The notes: generated by a model from the sequence alone, not told the origin. Numbered from the stretch's first letter, positions 23,540 through 37,129 are shown. The stretch is 64,000 nucleotides of DNA from Marchantia polymorpha subsp. ruderalis (GCA_037833965.1 AP031351.1:8382501-8446500); one strand, 5' to 3'. Numbers and translations are program-made.

Positions 23540-24860
23540 TCCTGTAGAAAGGAAATAAGAAAAATTTCAGGCCATTGGACTTCATGCTTGCTAGCTAGAA
23601 CTCAAGATATACGACACATCTACAAAAGGCACCGTCAGGAGAATCTTCACCGTTATGTGGGACAAGAAAAATTCACACATCTGTATTGATAAGAATCCAC
23701 TTCTTTCCGATTTGCACAGTAAAGACAAGCAACTGCACACGATTATAATCTCATGAATGAAATTTGACTCTACATTCCTCTAAAGGCACCACAACTGCTA
23801 CAAAACGAAGTTCAGAGAAAATTTACCAGCACTGCTGAAGGTGCTAGAAGTAGGAGTAGTCATCCGGGAGAAATCATACAACTATTTCACAACTTGTACA
23901 ATACAACTCTGCGAGTGCAAAATGACCAGCAGTATTAAGCCTACGATCAGAAGCCATATCGGTTTGTCGTTGTAAAGGATATCGGTTGTAATTCAAGAAA
24001 TTGTGTTTCCAAGAAAAAGTTTTCTTGGAACACAAACTGTAGCGAGAGCGCTCGAAGTCTGGGATTCATACGAAGTCTACGACAGAGCTCGGCAGCAGGT
24101 ATTCCTATCAAGCGGTCGCGACAACGTTCGCCACGACAAGGCTACATCGCCGCCCGCATATTCCGAAAGTGTACTAGCATCTCCTCGAAACTGTTTGGTG
24201 AGCTTTCCGATATATGCACGCATGCTTATATTAGTCATTAGCCTAAATTAACTTAATTTAGTCTCGTCATGCAATTTAATTTAGGATGCTATTAGTTTCT
24301 AACCCAGAAACTCTTCCAACTGTATACGGGTGGAGACCTATATAAGAGTCCAATCATAATTTTATCGTTTGTAGTACAATTTTCTCCTTTGTACTGAGAA
24401 TAATTGCATCTATATTCACAAACAATCTGATATATTGCATTCAGCACTACACTGAGTAGAGTTACCCTCTAGTATCTCTTATAAAAGTGATCTTAATAGT
24501 AATAGTAGCAACGGTAAGTTCAATGGGTGATTTACTCACAGAGAGATGATAATAATTTTTTTTGAAATTATTTTTTTAATATTTTTGTAATTATTTATAT
24601 TAAAAATCAATTTTTGCAAGTATTTGAACTTTTATAATAAATAAATAAATAATTTATATAATTTTTTTAGATTCAATACACTCCACATATTTTTTGGAAA
24701 ATCTGATTAGATTCTTTTATTGTATAATTTTACATTTAATTTAATATAGGTTTAATTTTATGTTATTTTATAGTCTTGTTAAATTTAAAGCTGCTTTACT
24801 TCTTTTTATACAAGATATTTGAAATTTTGATTCATGAAGAGAGGAAAAACTGATTAGATA
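23540..24860. other. Shuffled NTH1-flank fragments and right edge of unit C
   Basis: Short blocks in altered order compared with unit A: 23540-23655 matches about 7296-7411, 23660-23870 matches about 8575-8780, 23873-23995 matches about 8140-8260, and 24020-24790 matches about 9883-9912 joined to 10440-11280. Unit C has no hAT-like element at the position corresponding to 9970. A hairpin (arms TGTGTTTCCAAGAAAA / TTTTCTTGGAACACA) sits at 24002-24034, at a block junction. Confidence 0.55.
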
Positions 24861-27843
24861 TGTGTACTCCTTTCATTACATGTTATCAACTATTTTACGT
24901 TTTTTCATATATACTTATTGATGATTTTTATCTGATATTAGTAGCTGAGCTAATAGTCTTAGTGAATAAAAAATTATTTTTTATCCGAAAAATCTCCATA
25001 TCGTATGTTAATAAAGTCAATATGGAAATTGAGACTTGTAATTATCTTATGATCTCATAGAAATTACAAAATGAGCATTTAGTTGTAGTTGTTTTTTTCA
25101 TCAAAAACTATAGTTTACTCATTTACGAAGTAAGACATAAATTTTATTCATTTGGCATATTCGTTTATGTTGGTTTGTTCTCTCTATATACAAGATTATT
25201 ATAGGAAACTTGAGAATTCACATATATACGAACAAGAATGTAAAAAAAATATATAGCATACACAAATCCAACAAGAAAAATAAGTGGTTTGTCATTCTCG
25301 GAAGTCTTTACCGAAAACGTACAAAGTATTCAAGGCAATCTGTGTTTAGCTCCCCTATATATACATGTAGCATAAATCCTATGTCTAATCTTAACTATAA
25401 TAAGTCTAATACTAATTTAAACCTGAATTGAAACCGAGACTTAAATTTACTCCTAACAAAGATAACGAGTGTAAATCTACAAATGAGTGAGTACTTTCTT
25501 AAGTTGAGAGATTTAAAACTAAATTATAATGGCACCAATCATGTTTTTTGAAACTATATCATTTAGTTAATCTTTGTTGTGAACATGTTATGTTGTTTTG
25601 AAATTGAATTTATCAATAGATTTTAGAGCAAAGTAAAACAAGTCTTACATCAATTCTGATAAAGTAAAATGTGCAATTGATAAACAAGAGTATAAGTTAA
25701 TGAATCATGAACATGCATATGGATGCTAAATGTCATATCACATGAAAACTTCTTCTGCAATCTCCAACTAAGTAATTTAAATGCTCAATTGTTAAAGAAG
25801 TTGAGCACGAGAACTACATTCTCATCTTAACACTCCATGAAATCTCAAAAGAACGTGTGGCGAAGCTAAATGTATTGCACTTTAATATCTTACTTTTTTT
25901 AAAAACATTATTCCTCAAATTTCATATTCACGGTGATTCATTTTCACCAAAATTGACATAGGTACTACATGTGGTACTAAGGCCAAGTAAATATGCATAG
26001 TGCATTTGTAGCACACAAAATTCAAAGTAGATTTCTTATGTAGAAGTAACTAATCTTATCCAATCAACCATAGTCTAATTGATTAGAATTAACCAGCACC
26101 GGAAATAATTCTAAGCTATAACCATATATACCACTTCAACATGTTTCTGCGAGTGAAGACATGTCACATCAAATATAGTGCTCCACAATTAGACGTTCAA
26201 TGGCGCTCTCAAATCAACATGAAACAAGTTTGGTCATATACGAACTATTTTGATTTCTTTACAAAATCTCTACTCATAAGGTAATCTCTACTCATAAAGT
26301 TGTTGTTGAGAATTTTTATTCTTTGCTTCAGCTTGAACCTTATGATTTAGGTTGTTACATTAGGGATGTTATTAGTTACCGTTCTAGTGCTTTGGACACT
26401 AGCTAGGGGTTCTTTTGGTTCTCTCCTTGTTTGGAATTGGATTCTTTGTATTGTGTTTTTTAGCCTTTTGACCCTTTGGGTCCCACGGGCTTGATCTATT
26501 TACCATTACCATAACTAGTCATATAAAGCTTGCAATGTATGTCATTGTAGATTCTTACGTTAATAATTTATGTAATTTGATGATTCTGTTATTACAAAAG
26601 GTATCCAGTAAATATAGTAATCTATTAAGAAGATTGTATTAAATATATGCAATCTAATGTGCTGGTATAAATCTGAAATGCTTAGGTGATTGATTGGTCA
26701 GATGATTTTTCAGAACTCTATATTTTTCGAGCATACGCGATTCTATCCAACGACAACATTTAGTCAGACTCTAACTACAAAGGAGTTACAAAGAATTGAT
26801 TTCAAGTGCAGAATACTTAGTTACCACATTCATGAGCTGAGTCCCGTTATCACTCATGTTCTCGACACTGAGAAAAATGAGTATCTCACAGGATACTAAG
26901 GACTCATTGTTACGAACCACACTAACTATGGTGAAGTATGCAAATGTGCGAGTGTAATGGTAGGCGTTCACAGTTAGAAAAGGGGGCTTTCGTGCTCTTT
27001 ATCAATGCATCAGATGGTATAGTTCGAGTTCATTATGAAATCAATGCCCTTATGGTTATTTCCAAACACAAAACACTGTACAGGTTCATGGAATGCAACC
27101 ACTCCATGAATGGTTGCACGCATATGACACAACAACACTGCTGTGTTAAAGAATAAAGTAGATTTCAACCTTGTTCCTGTTGCTTAAAACTCAAATCTTT
27201 TTGCTTAATACGTTTGTTTGCACGTATCCCCTCCATTGCAATACATTTCTTTTGGTTGTAGCGAGGATAACTCGATATCCTCTTCTTCTTATTCTTTGTT
27301 ATGCAAAAAAAATGTTTTTAGTTTTTTTCGGAAGATTCTCGCTTTAGCCGGAGCCATGCAGATTGAACATAGCGAACTAACTAACCAACAAAAGCCAAGG
27401 GGAGTTGGAATGCGCTGGACGGGATATCTTGTGGCTCTGACACGCGTCACCCTCTGCTTAAGCCACGACACACGATTCCAGTTGTCACCCAGTCGAGAGA
27501 ACGAGCACTGCTCTCAGTCAGCTCTTCCTTGCACAGTTCTCGTAGGAGCAGCAGCTGAGCTCCGACTGAAGTCTGTCAGTACTCCAACGAAAAACCGCTG
27601 TTTGTAGTCCTTCTGCAACTGCAAGCTGCCGTGTTTCATACAATGCGGCTGTTTCTGGAACCATGCCGTTGTGAGGCCGGTGGAAAGGATCGCTCGGCGA
27701 CAAGATGGTGGTGTTGTGTCCGTAAGCAGGTTGCAGATCAGATCATGAGCTCACACGGCGGGCATTGGGATTATAGTTCGATTGCACGAAGTATGCGCGA
27801 CATCGTGCAGCTTGCTTTGCATGGGATTTAAAGTCGATGCTCG
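24861..27843. other. AT-rich intergenic region
   Basis: No supported gene. Frames at 24860-25431 and 26690-27160 are short, AT-biased and not recognisable. From about 27200 GC content rises toward the next gene; 27200-27843 probably holds its promoter and 5' leader, but no single TATA or start site stands out. Confidence 0.5.
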
Positions 27844-30800
27844 ATGGAGAGGAATTCTCCCAGTAGCTATGCTGGTTCTGCTCATGGTTTGTTCCAAGGA
27901 TTATTAACAAGCTCTCGGCGTTCTGCTTCTCGGGATTCAGCGCGAGGTAGTAGAGGAAAATTGCACTTGTCGAAATCTTCTGAGCATGCTCGACTGTTCA
28001 GCTAAAGCCGAACGTTTGCCTGGTCAGTGCACTGAGATGTGAGGTCCTTGGATTGAATGTTGCAGAGTCTTCGCGACCGGAAGAGGAGGGGTCGGAAAGG
28101 AACACATCTCTGAACAGAAAGTTTTTGCGTCGTTTGGCCATTGCCCTCGTTACGTATGGAAGCTCTTCTGTAAGAACTGAGTACCTCATCGGACAAGCTG
28201 CAGAGAGGCTGAATGAAAAAGTCAACATTGGCGTTTTCTCCTCTGCCATACTTCTGATCTTTCCTGGAGCAGGTGACCCGTCTCGGTATGCTGATTCCTG
28301 AACCTCACTACACCTATCTCACACAGCTCAGAGGACACCAGCTCCTGAGCCGAGGCGGATGTGCGCGGTTGGAACCTTCTGATTTCCGGGACAAGTATGC
28401 GTGTAACTTGGGAATCACTTCACGGCTTTGGTGGCCAGCACAGGCCCAGAGTTTTAGCAGAGACATTAAAGTGCACTGGAATGTCAGTTGGACAAGTTTC
28501 CTTTTATCGTGATGATCAAACTCCTGACTCCTTGGTGATGAAGCTGGCTGTTTTTTCGCTGGTTTTTTCCACAGGGATGAGACGCACCTTGATAAAATAC
28601 AAATCGATTTTGATGTTGCCAAATTACAAGAGGCAGATGAGCTCGCCAATAGCGTTGGCCTTCCTGATACTCCTCTTACGGCTGCATATCGGCAGCTCAG
28701 CGCGATTGCAATTAAAGAGTCACCCTTTGGTCCATGGAGCATGCTTTTGGGTTACACTATCTGCGCACCCACGTCCTCACTTCTCTTCTTCAACGGTGAC
28801 TGCAATAAAAACAGCTCCTAAAATAATTTTACAGCAACTACCTTCTACGTTTGCAATACTCTACGCCATTATTATTTCACTTGATTCATACTATATATTG
28901 GGGGTTTAGAAATGAAGACCAAGAGAAGGATTTTAGGCAACTTGTTGAAGCTTGTGGACAAGGAATAAGAATGTCAGTCATTCTTAAAAAATGCACATCG
29001 CGAAGAGCTTGTTACTCATCATTTGATACTTAGTTGCAGCGAGCTTGCTGAATCTTGCTGTAATCTTGGGGAATTGCAGGCAACTTGTGGGATGCAGTTT
29101 TTTCTCTGTTTTTGGGATTTGGTGTCGGCCTTCTGGATCTCAACTCATCAAGGTTCCCTGCACTCGGAAGTACACTTGAGTTTCTCTCGGCCATCTTCGT
29201 GTCATTCGTAGCGCGCATTACTTCAGTGTACTTCAAGCATCTGGATGTTTGCTACTTCTCTATGGCCTTGTCAGGCCTAACGTGGCTTCTTCCAGGTTAA
29301 TTCCCTATCCCTCGGCATACGATCTGCATGCAAGGGGTTTCTGGTCCAAGCAGAATCATAAAAAATCAGTTAGTAAACGTCGCATGTTTTTGTTGTTTTC
29401 TGTATGCCCTCAGAGAGCATCGACCACCCAGGCCGCTGGGTCTGTGGTCTCCAACAAGCTATTACAAGCAAACACCAGTGAATTCGTTGATGTTTTTCTG
29501 GTTTGAAACGAATTTAATGGTGCATGCGACGGCAGGCTTGCAAAAAGTGTAACCCATCCCTCGTCTGCAGTTGAGGATCAGCTATGTGAAGAGATACCTC
29601 ATTAATCTCACATCAGGTTTCAAGGATACGCAGTTGTAATCCAGTTACTCACTGCTCATGGTCAATAACTGCTATTAGAGATGAGTATTGCTAATCTACG
29701 AAAGCAGATGAGTGGGAGGTGTCTTTAGGCCTGAACTCGAAGCTTAAGGGGTCCTCAAATCTTGTTCTGACTGTTTTGATTGATCAGCTTCTAGAGGGTG
29801 TTGTTTTGTAGAAGAGAGTATATATAGTGTCTGTGAAAGCTGTACAACTGTCCGCATTGTGATGACAATGGGCACTGAGCCAAATCTCAGCGCGCAGGTG
29901 TCTTGTTGTATCACTGATCAGCAGCTCTATGAATACGTAATCTGCAGGAGAGGGACTGACTGTTGGAATCAGCGAAATGGTTGAGAATTCCCTTATTTCC
30001 GGTACATCTCGTATTGTTCGGGCTCTGATCGCATCCTTACAGTTAGGATTCGGGCTTTTCATTGGAGAAAAAATGGTGTGGTGGACCCATGATGCAGTTC
30101 AGAAAGACTGCACCTCGCAACAACTATCTGAGTGGTGGGATGTGATATGGTAAGATTTTGAGTGCATGTCAGGCTCTTTTTTTTTTCCCCAAACACGCGG
30201 CTCTAGTTGTGAATTCATGTGACAACCGCATATTGTTCAGGGTGAGTGAAATATGTGCATCGCAATTGATATGGACAGTAATCAATTTCAGGGCATTGGA
30301 GTGCTTCCTTCAATATTTGATCCACTAACAACACTGGCGGACAAGCACTTGTATGGTGTACCAACATCAGCGCTGTATTATGAATTTCATCCAGCAAGAT
30401 GGAGGATGGAAGAGTGTCAGCATTGCGTAGTACGTTGCTGGAAGACAGACAGTGAAATTACACCGATGTTACCGGAACTACTAACAGAGATGAGTGCCTG
30501 CCTTGTGTGGTGTGTCTGGTGTGCACGATGATCTCACAGGTTCTTGGGATTTTCACTGGCAGTAAACGTGCTGTTAAAAGCAAGACCGTGGCAGTGGCCA
30601 GGAATGACTGTCGCTGCTGGTGCTGCTGTACTCGTAGACAAGTTCACTGGACGCTTCGGATCAGAGATTTCAGCGGTTCTCTCGTCGTTCACCATAGGGA
30701 TCACAGGTCCATTGATTTCTGCTCCTTCAGTGCGGTCTTCCGTTTGATAATCAGGTGCTGCGTAGACAGAACGTCCAGATCTCGTCAAAGAAGTTGAGTC

Positions 30801-31222
30801 CGACAATTCGACCAGTCTGTGATTCCAGACACTTTTCTCAGGCTCAAGGAATGTTGTATGAATCTGAGACGTGTGTGTTTGCAGGAACTCTGTGCTCTTA
30901 TATCTCAAGGGACATTCCGTTGAGCATGACATTATCGGGTATCCAGGTGATTCTTCCAGGCGGGCTCGGAGTGCAGGGAGTAGAGGCTTTGATGAATCAA
31001 AATGTTTTGTCAGGCATAGGGTTTGTCATGAGTATGATAAATATCAGTTTATCGATCACTCTCGGCCTTCTCATATCGAAGATCTTTATCAAGGACACAG
31101 AAGCCGGATTGGCGACTGTATTCTCGCACAATAGGCGCACCCTTGCCTCGTCTTTCCGAGAGGAGACATGGAAAGAATCTAAGGAGAACGAAGCAGAAGA
31201 AGACGAGCAGATTGCAATCTGA
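27844..31222 (+). CDS. ThrE/PRM10-type (DUF1212) membrane transporter-like protein
   Basis: Eight-exon model: 27844-27946, 28066-28272, 28439-28508, 28575-28795, 29080-29295, 29948-30149, 30540-30706, 30885-31222 (1524 nt, 507 aa; every junction is GT-AG and phases close). The N-terminus is Ser/Arg-rich. The soluble ThrE-type domain starts at FLRRLAIALVTYGSSSVRTE, followed by FSSAILLIFPG and DETHLDKIQIDFDVAKLQEA. The membrane part has two halves, each with the family's LPG signature: SGLTWLLPG then LTVGISEMVENSLISGTSR, and ISRDIPLSMTLSGIQVILPG. The tail is acidic (KENEAEEDEQIAI). Bacterial ThrE exports Thr/Ser; the yeast relative Prm10 is poorly characterised, so substrate and membrane are unknown. 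The junctions of exons 1-3 are the least certain; the small exon 3 in particular could differ. Confidence 0.75.
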
Positions 31223-32893
31223 TCACATTTTTGTCCACCTTTAGTCATTGACCATGCATCTCTCATATAATCAACCACGACATTGTGAGCATCTCCTTCG
31301 TTTTTCCACAAATACCTGACCTGCTTTCTGAAATCGAATTAGGGGTCACAATTTGGCATTGCAAGCGGGTCCCTCTAGTGGTTTTCAATGTCTTCCGTCA
31401 AATTCATCTGTCCTGTAAACTCGATGTCACTCGTACTACGCACATATAGCGGACTGTTTGAAATTACAGCAATTTGAAGTGGTGCTCGCGATTTTAGATT
31501 TGATAGTAATCTCCTCAGAGGCTGCGAAAGGAAAAACATATGTTTTTTTAATCTCTTCTTCTTCAAGACATTCAACTTTGGAGACTTCTGGAACCCAATG
31601 GCATTGGGTGAAATATCAAACATCACCACACAAATCACTTCCCAGAGAAAAAGTCTCCATATTAGCAACAGTGTTCTGTTAAAGATAAAATGCGCTTATA
31701 ATACCTCGACCATATAGCAACGCGTATGTACAAACTCAACAACCATGACATCCAATCTATAAATCTCCTCAGTAAATCAACGCAAACATGTACACAACTT
31801 ACAGAGGAGGGGACTCTACTGTTTAAACCCCCAATACTCAGGACATATGAGCTGCAGCTACCATACTCCACACCGACGTGTCTCGACATGAATTGAAATC
31901 TCGAGATGTTGTTTGGCTAGTGGGACTAAACAATTTTCTGTTCCAAGAACCCAGCGCGCCCCTCCAACTTCTGCTCTTAACAACCGCAATTTCTCACATC
32001 AACACAAACTTTGACAAACCTTAACATGATAACACCATCCTTCGCCGTTTACATACATCACACCAGTTCACATGTGTACTGTAGAACACCTTGTCAATGG
32101 CTTTCGTCGACAAATACTGTCATTCTTACTGCAGGAATCATACCTCACCAGCAAATCTGTCGTCAGCACGAGATGGCCGCCAAAAGTAGCGCTTCCAGCT
32201 TCAATGCTGGGCATCCAATTCGAACTCAAGAGTTTGTGTCACGACTAAGGTCATGAGAACCAATAAATATGGTTGATTTGGATGAGAGCTGCTGAGCATA
32301 GAAGATTTACCGACAAGGAGGCTGATTTTGGGTTTCCGATCATCCACTGCTAAACGACCAGAGATGTTGACAGAGAAATGGACGGATATCTAAAAATGTG
32401 TTTGTTTGTTATTGCATGACAGAATGCAAGATATGCTTGTCGCCTCCAACTGCTGAGAGACGAGGGCGAGTCGATCGGTTCATTCGAGTTTTATGGTGGA
32501 CGCAGGATACCTGATGATGACCGTGTAAATCATGAATCTGCGTGCTGACGGTCTGTTCCTTTTTGTCCTCTCCTTTTCCGAATGCATGGACTCCTTTTCC
32601 TTCTTGAGGAATTCCACGGTGGCAGTGCCCATGGGAGTTGGCCGGTGGGTCCCGGAACTCGTTGCTGCAACCGGAAGACGACAAAATCGAACCGCATAAA
32701 CGCGAGGACAGGAGAAGGGTTGGCTTTTGGTTGGCAACGTAGCTCCGACTCCCTCACCCTGGGAAGAATGTGCGTTGTGCAATGTGCACTGACAGACACA
32801 CAGACGCACACAGAGAAGAGAAGAGAAGTCTTTGGGATCGCATTCATTGTGTTGATTGAACATTATCGGATTAGACTGGATTGAGTAGTGACG
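31223..32893. other. Intergenic region and probable 5' leader of the next gene
   Basis: Contains the 3' flank of the ThrE-like gene and, from about 32400, GC-richer sequence upstream of the next ATG. Overlapping frames on both strands at 32409-32914 look like open leader sequence, not a separate gene. Nothing else is supported. Confidence 0.4.
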
Positions 32894-35379
32894 ATGGCAA
32901 CTATTGGTGTCCAATTTCCCACCCTCGGCTGCTTTCCACGGCTAGGTGCCGGAGCTGCTACCAAGGTGTGCACAGGACCTGTTAATCATCCACAGTCAAG
33001 ACTTCCGACGGGCGTGGGCCACCGACCATGGGTGCGTCGAAGAGTTTCGAGCAGCCCTTTGAAAGGCAGAACGAGTGGAATTGCTTTCGCCATGGAGGTT
33101 CCTGATTTTCTTCCGGCCACATGGTAATCGAAATTCAGTTCGAATTATCGCGTTGATGTTGTTCGAATGGCAATTCTCTGGACGTGATGATGTACTCAGT
33201 CCCTCTTCATCCTATTGCTAGTGTGAGGTGACTTTCACTAGAGGACTTCTGTCTTTGAAGTATACCTCTAATCTCTCTATATTTCTTACGAGCTTGTTCG
33301 TCGAACCTGTTGGGAGTCTTTACAGGGCTTACTGGTTGCCCAATTTCAAACCTTGGGGGTCCAGAAATATAGAATCCAACTGCTGAAGTTGAATTCTAGA
33401 ATTTGTAGAAATTCTGCAGCGGGATTTGGATTGAACCTTTTGTTGCTTATGTTGCAGGAGTAAAGGCCCCAAGCCCAGAATACCCGGACCCAGCTCTGAG
33501 GTACGGATACGTGTCTCTGTGCTGATATTTTTGCAGTGAGCGTGATGGATGCTTGTCAAACTCAATCAGAAAAGAAAGAGGGAGAATTGTTTATTGTCTC
33601 TACAAACGAGCTACCGGATTTTTGCCGTCACATATCATTGACGACGAAAAGCAGGCAGCGCTAGCTGTAAGTTGGGCTCTGAGCTCCTGCAAAAGCATCT
33701 CACAAGCGAAAGGGACATGTAAGTCACTTGCGAGCATGAAATAAATTGGAATGGAACGTATGCAGGTCTTCGATGGGATATCTTCCTCGTTCTTCTAACC
33801 TGATTCATGTCAGAGGACGGTTTTGCTCCTGAACCACCAACAGATGAGCAAAAAATGTGATGATCACACGACATGCCCTATTTACTGAAATCCAAGTCTG
33901 ACTGTCACCATGTGTCTTAAGCCACTGGAGTCATCCCTCCTTACAAATTAGCACAACCTGTTCAAAAGCAGGGTAGAGAGACCGCATGATAAATCTTCAC
34001 AGTGCAATGCTTGCATCTTATCTACCATTCTCGTTGATCAAATAAGGAGAACGAAGATGTAGAGAAGTCCAAATGATTTTGGAGTCCACCGAATCCCCAA
34101 GACGTGTAGTCGGGTCCTTGCATGGTTACAAGACTACACCTCTGTCCTGTCGTCTGCCAGGTCGAAGTGGACTAAGAAAAGTTGGGTTGTAGTTGACAGC
34201 TGAAGAGGCGACACTTCGACAGTTGGAAGCGCTCAGCCAAAATGACGAGCCCTATCCAGATCACGGAGTCGAAGTAATGTATCGGGTAAGGAACACAGCG
34301 CAACCTCCAACGAAGTTGTCGCTTTGAATTTGTTCATGTCCAGAAGAAACTGCCTTAGCGAAGTGCTCAGGCACAGAGAAGGAGATTACTGCCTTGGACT
34401 GAACTCCGAATTAGGAAGCCCTGTGCTGAGTGCTCGAGCAAAGTTAACCTAATGTTGTCTTCTCTTCTCTGTGTGGGTGCAGTTCGCAGGATTTGATCCG
34501 TTCGAGCGCTCCCAGTACTTCGGGCCTTTCTTTGATCTAGGTCAGGTGAGTTATGAGAAGGGCGGGGGCTGCGGTGACATGGGCTTTTTTCCAAGCATTT
34601 GATGCCCTAGGCTGAGAAGAGATCGGTTGTAAGCTTTTGGAACATGAGCTTTTCAGCGGACCACAGCAACTAATTCCATGGACTTTTCTTCTCCACGAGC
34701 AGTTTGAGCGCTTCAGACGTATCTTTCATCATGCTACATATCGAGTTCTTCTCGGCCACAAAGAACGGCGAATCCTGAGCAGTCTTTACATGAGTGAGGT
34801 TCGATGCTCTGCCTCTCTCGAATGCGTTGTTTGTATTGAAGGACGAGCAAACCCGTCAAGAACGCCTCTCGTTCAGAGAATCTAACATGCTCGCATGTCA
34901 CCAAGATTTCTTTCTCAAGTGCAGCCGTAATCCGGTAGAGAGTGTTGGGAATTTTTGTGATGGACGTGGAATGTAGGAACAAAGGAACAATCTTTGTGAT
35001 GTTGCTGTGTGCTACCTATCTGCAGCATACCTTTAAACAACGAGTTTGGATCGGCGGCTCGCGTCCTGGAGAAGAGGAGATTTATGAGTTCACTCTAGTT
35101 CAGGTATTTGCAAGAGCACGGATTCTTCGTCACCATAAATCATTGGCTACACTTATGCTCTCTCGTACTCTCAATGCTTCGCCCGACCTTTCTCGGTTCA
35201 GCACACACATCAATGTTCTGAGTGAGTGCTTTGATGTCTAGCCGAATTCTGAACTGTATTTCTTAATTCGCAACTCTTTGGGTGAGATGCAGAGAGTTGG
35301 AGGCAGCTGGGATGGATACTGGCTCACCGACAGCCTTCGTCACGACGGACAAGGCATTACAGGTGGCATAGCCTATTAG
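32894..35379 (+). CDS. Probable plastid protein with DUF4864-like C-terminal domain
   Basis: The C-terminal exons are solid and phase-consistent: 34200-34285 (LRQLEALSQNDEPYPDHG), 34483-34545 (FAGFDPFERSQYFGPFFDLG), 34703-34798 (FERFRRIFHHATYRVLLGHK), 35026-35103 (FKQRVWIGGSRPGEEEIYEF) and 35293-35379 (RVGGSWDGYWLTDSL, stop TAG). The pattern (a Q-x-D helix, F-x-F-x-x-F segment, then QRVxI and GSWDGYW strands) fits the DUF4864 / NTF2-like fold, whose function is unknown. Exon 1, 32894-33123, starts MATIGVQF and looks like a transit peptide (basic, Ser-rich, ending MEVPDFLPATW). The middle is unresolved: 33460-33502 is a good candidate exon (acceptor TTGCAG, donor GTACGG), and 33536-33669 is open with a strong GTAAGT donor, but the phases do not all join. 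Residue numbering is therefore not given. Confidence 0.6.
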
Positions 35380-37129
35380 CGAAATAGTTACTGCATCAGA
35401 AGACAGACCCCCGAAGCAGTAGACCGAACGTACAAAACCTTCATAGCCAGTGTACAGAGAAGCCATGTGTGAATTTGTAATATAGCCTCTAGCATGTGAT
35501 TACATTTCATGGTTCTAGGGATGCAGGGAAGACTTTACAGCAAATTGAGCTCGCGTTACGTAATTCTTTGACGTCTGAGAAGGCCATGGCAGATGTTATG
35601 AGTATTCAGACTTCGACTTGATCTTCGCTACTATCTGAAATTGTTATAATAGTTGCGTTGTTCTCTGCAGTCCAGCCTTCATCTTGTCTTAAACTTGTCC
35701 ATGATTGTCTCACAAGACACATGTTGAAAGACATACCGTAGTAAACTTTTAAGGAGGTTAAAAAATTTACAAGAGTTATGAAAATCAAGAAGTTCAAGGA
35801 CTTGGAAGAGCTTCATCATGATGGCGCGCACTGTAGCACACATTTGGGGATTTGGTCTGTGTGATCCTCTAGAGGTAGTATTTGTGTTTTGATCGATCAT
35901 GATGCATAAATCCCAATTAAATTATATTAATGGTGCGTTTTCTCATTTTTTCGGTAGATTATCTCATTTGTCAGAAAAGAAAGTGCGAAGAGTGAGTTAT
36001 ATACCTATAATGAGTATATACCTATAGAGTGAGTCACCTTATAATGTTGTAAGATGCAAACTCAATTGACTTTACTTTAAGACGGACCATGACATATACT
36101 GGCTCGTAGATTATACATCTGAGACTTAACCGTAAAATGTGACTGATTAGTAGTAATCTGTACACGTAGAGTGAGTTACATAGTTACTCTAAATAGAGTT
36201 AGAATGTGACTGACAAGTGGAGTGAGTTACATAGTTATTCTAAATAGAGTTAGAATGTGACTGACAAGATAACCATCTTGTTTTAAGCATGTAAGAGAAG
36301 AGATATCTAGTGTTACCATCCCAATCGCTATCCCTAATCTGTTCTCGCAACATGGTCTCACAACATACACTCTAAGGAACACACTTGTCCTCGATGTCTC
36401 TTATCGGAGTAATGAAGTTGATTGGAGCTTGCATTTGCGTGCTAGCAGATCTCTCGGCATCATGTGTGGGATTGATCATACGATCTTCGAGCAACTATTT
36501 CAAAGACTTGACGCAACAACTTCAAGGAGAGAACAACTTGGAAAGACGTTCAAGAATTTGTTTTGTTAAAGTCTTTGGAACAACGTCAAGATTTTATTTT
36601 TTAATTTTCCCGATCCAACCATGTTATCTTACGTGATGGTGGATTGAGTGCGAGAATCGGTTCTTTGAGCGTCTACAAAAGCGCCGATCATTGTCAAGAC
36701 CGTGTGGAGTATACGAGGCAAAACCAATGTATCATAGTATTATAGTCTTCAATGTCATCTAGTGTCAATAACAACAAATTACTATAATCTTCAATGTACT
36801 ACAATTTTTGTTAAACCCCTTTGTGCTGGGACTTTCTTGGCTCAATAGATACAGTTGTATATAAACTTATACATTCAAAAATCATCATTTCAATAGGAGA
36901 TTTCTCTTGATATCAATATGAATATTTCTAAAACTAAAAAAGCATAGATATTCTTTTGATTAGAACATCAAAATTCCAAAAGCCCATATTTTTTGGCACT
37001 AGATAGTTCATGGAAGATGCAAAGTAACTATGTTTGTTTTCCATGGAACTCCTACATCTGAGTCACTCCAAATTGAAGCCAACCTTAGATCTAACACAAG
37101 GAGTATGAAAATATATTAAAAAATAACAA
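35380..37129. other. Intergenic, repeat-bearing, AT-rich
   Basis: No supported gene. The frame at 36385-36636 has no recognisable family. A short tandem repeat is listed separately. The region grades into the retroelement cluster. Confidence 0.5.
36169..36268. repeat. Two-copy tandem repeat, 51-bp period
   Basis: 36169-36217 and 36220-36268 are 49-bp copies beginning GAGTGAGTTACATAGTTA and ending GTGACTGACAAG, with a single C/T difference, separated by TG. It may belong to a decayed LTR, but this is not shown. Confidence 0.85.

Noticed and set aside
26290..26520. Possible retroelement tail (TTGACCCTTTGGGTCCCAC region)
   Set aside because: Looks like the 3' end of some repeats, but there is no poly(A) tail, target duplication or coding remnant next to it.
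30253..30531. 92-codon plus-strand frame within the ThrE-like gene
   Set aside because: Lies inside the intron between exons 6 and 7; including it would break the membrane domain.
32409..32914. Overlapping minus- and plus-strand frames before the DUF4864-like gene
   Set aside because: Mutually overlapping, His/Ser-rich or Arg-rich without motifs; best read as leader/promoter sequence.
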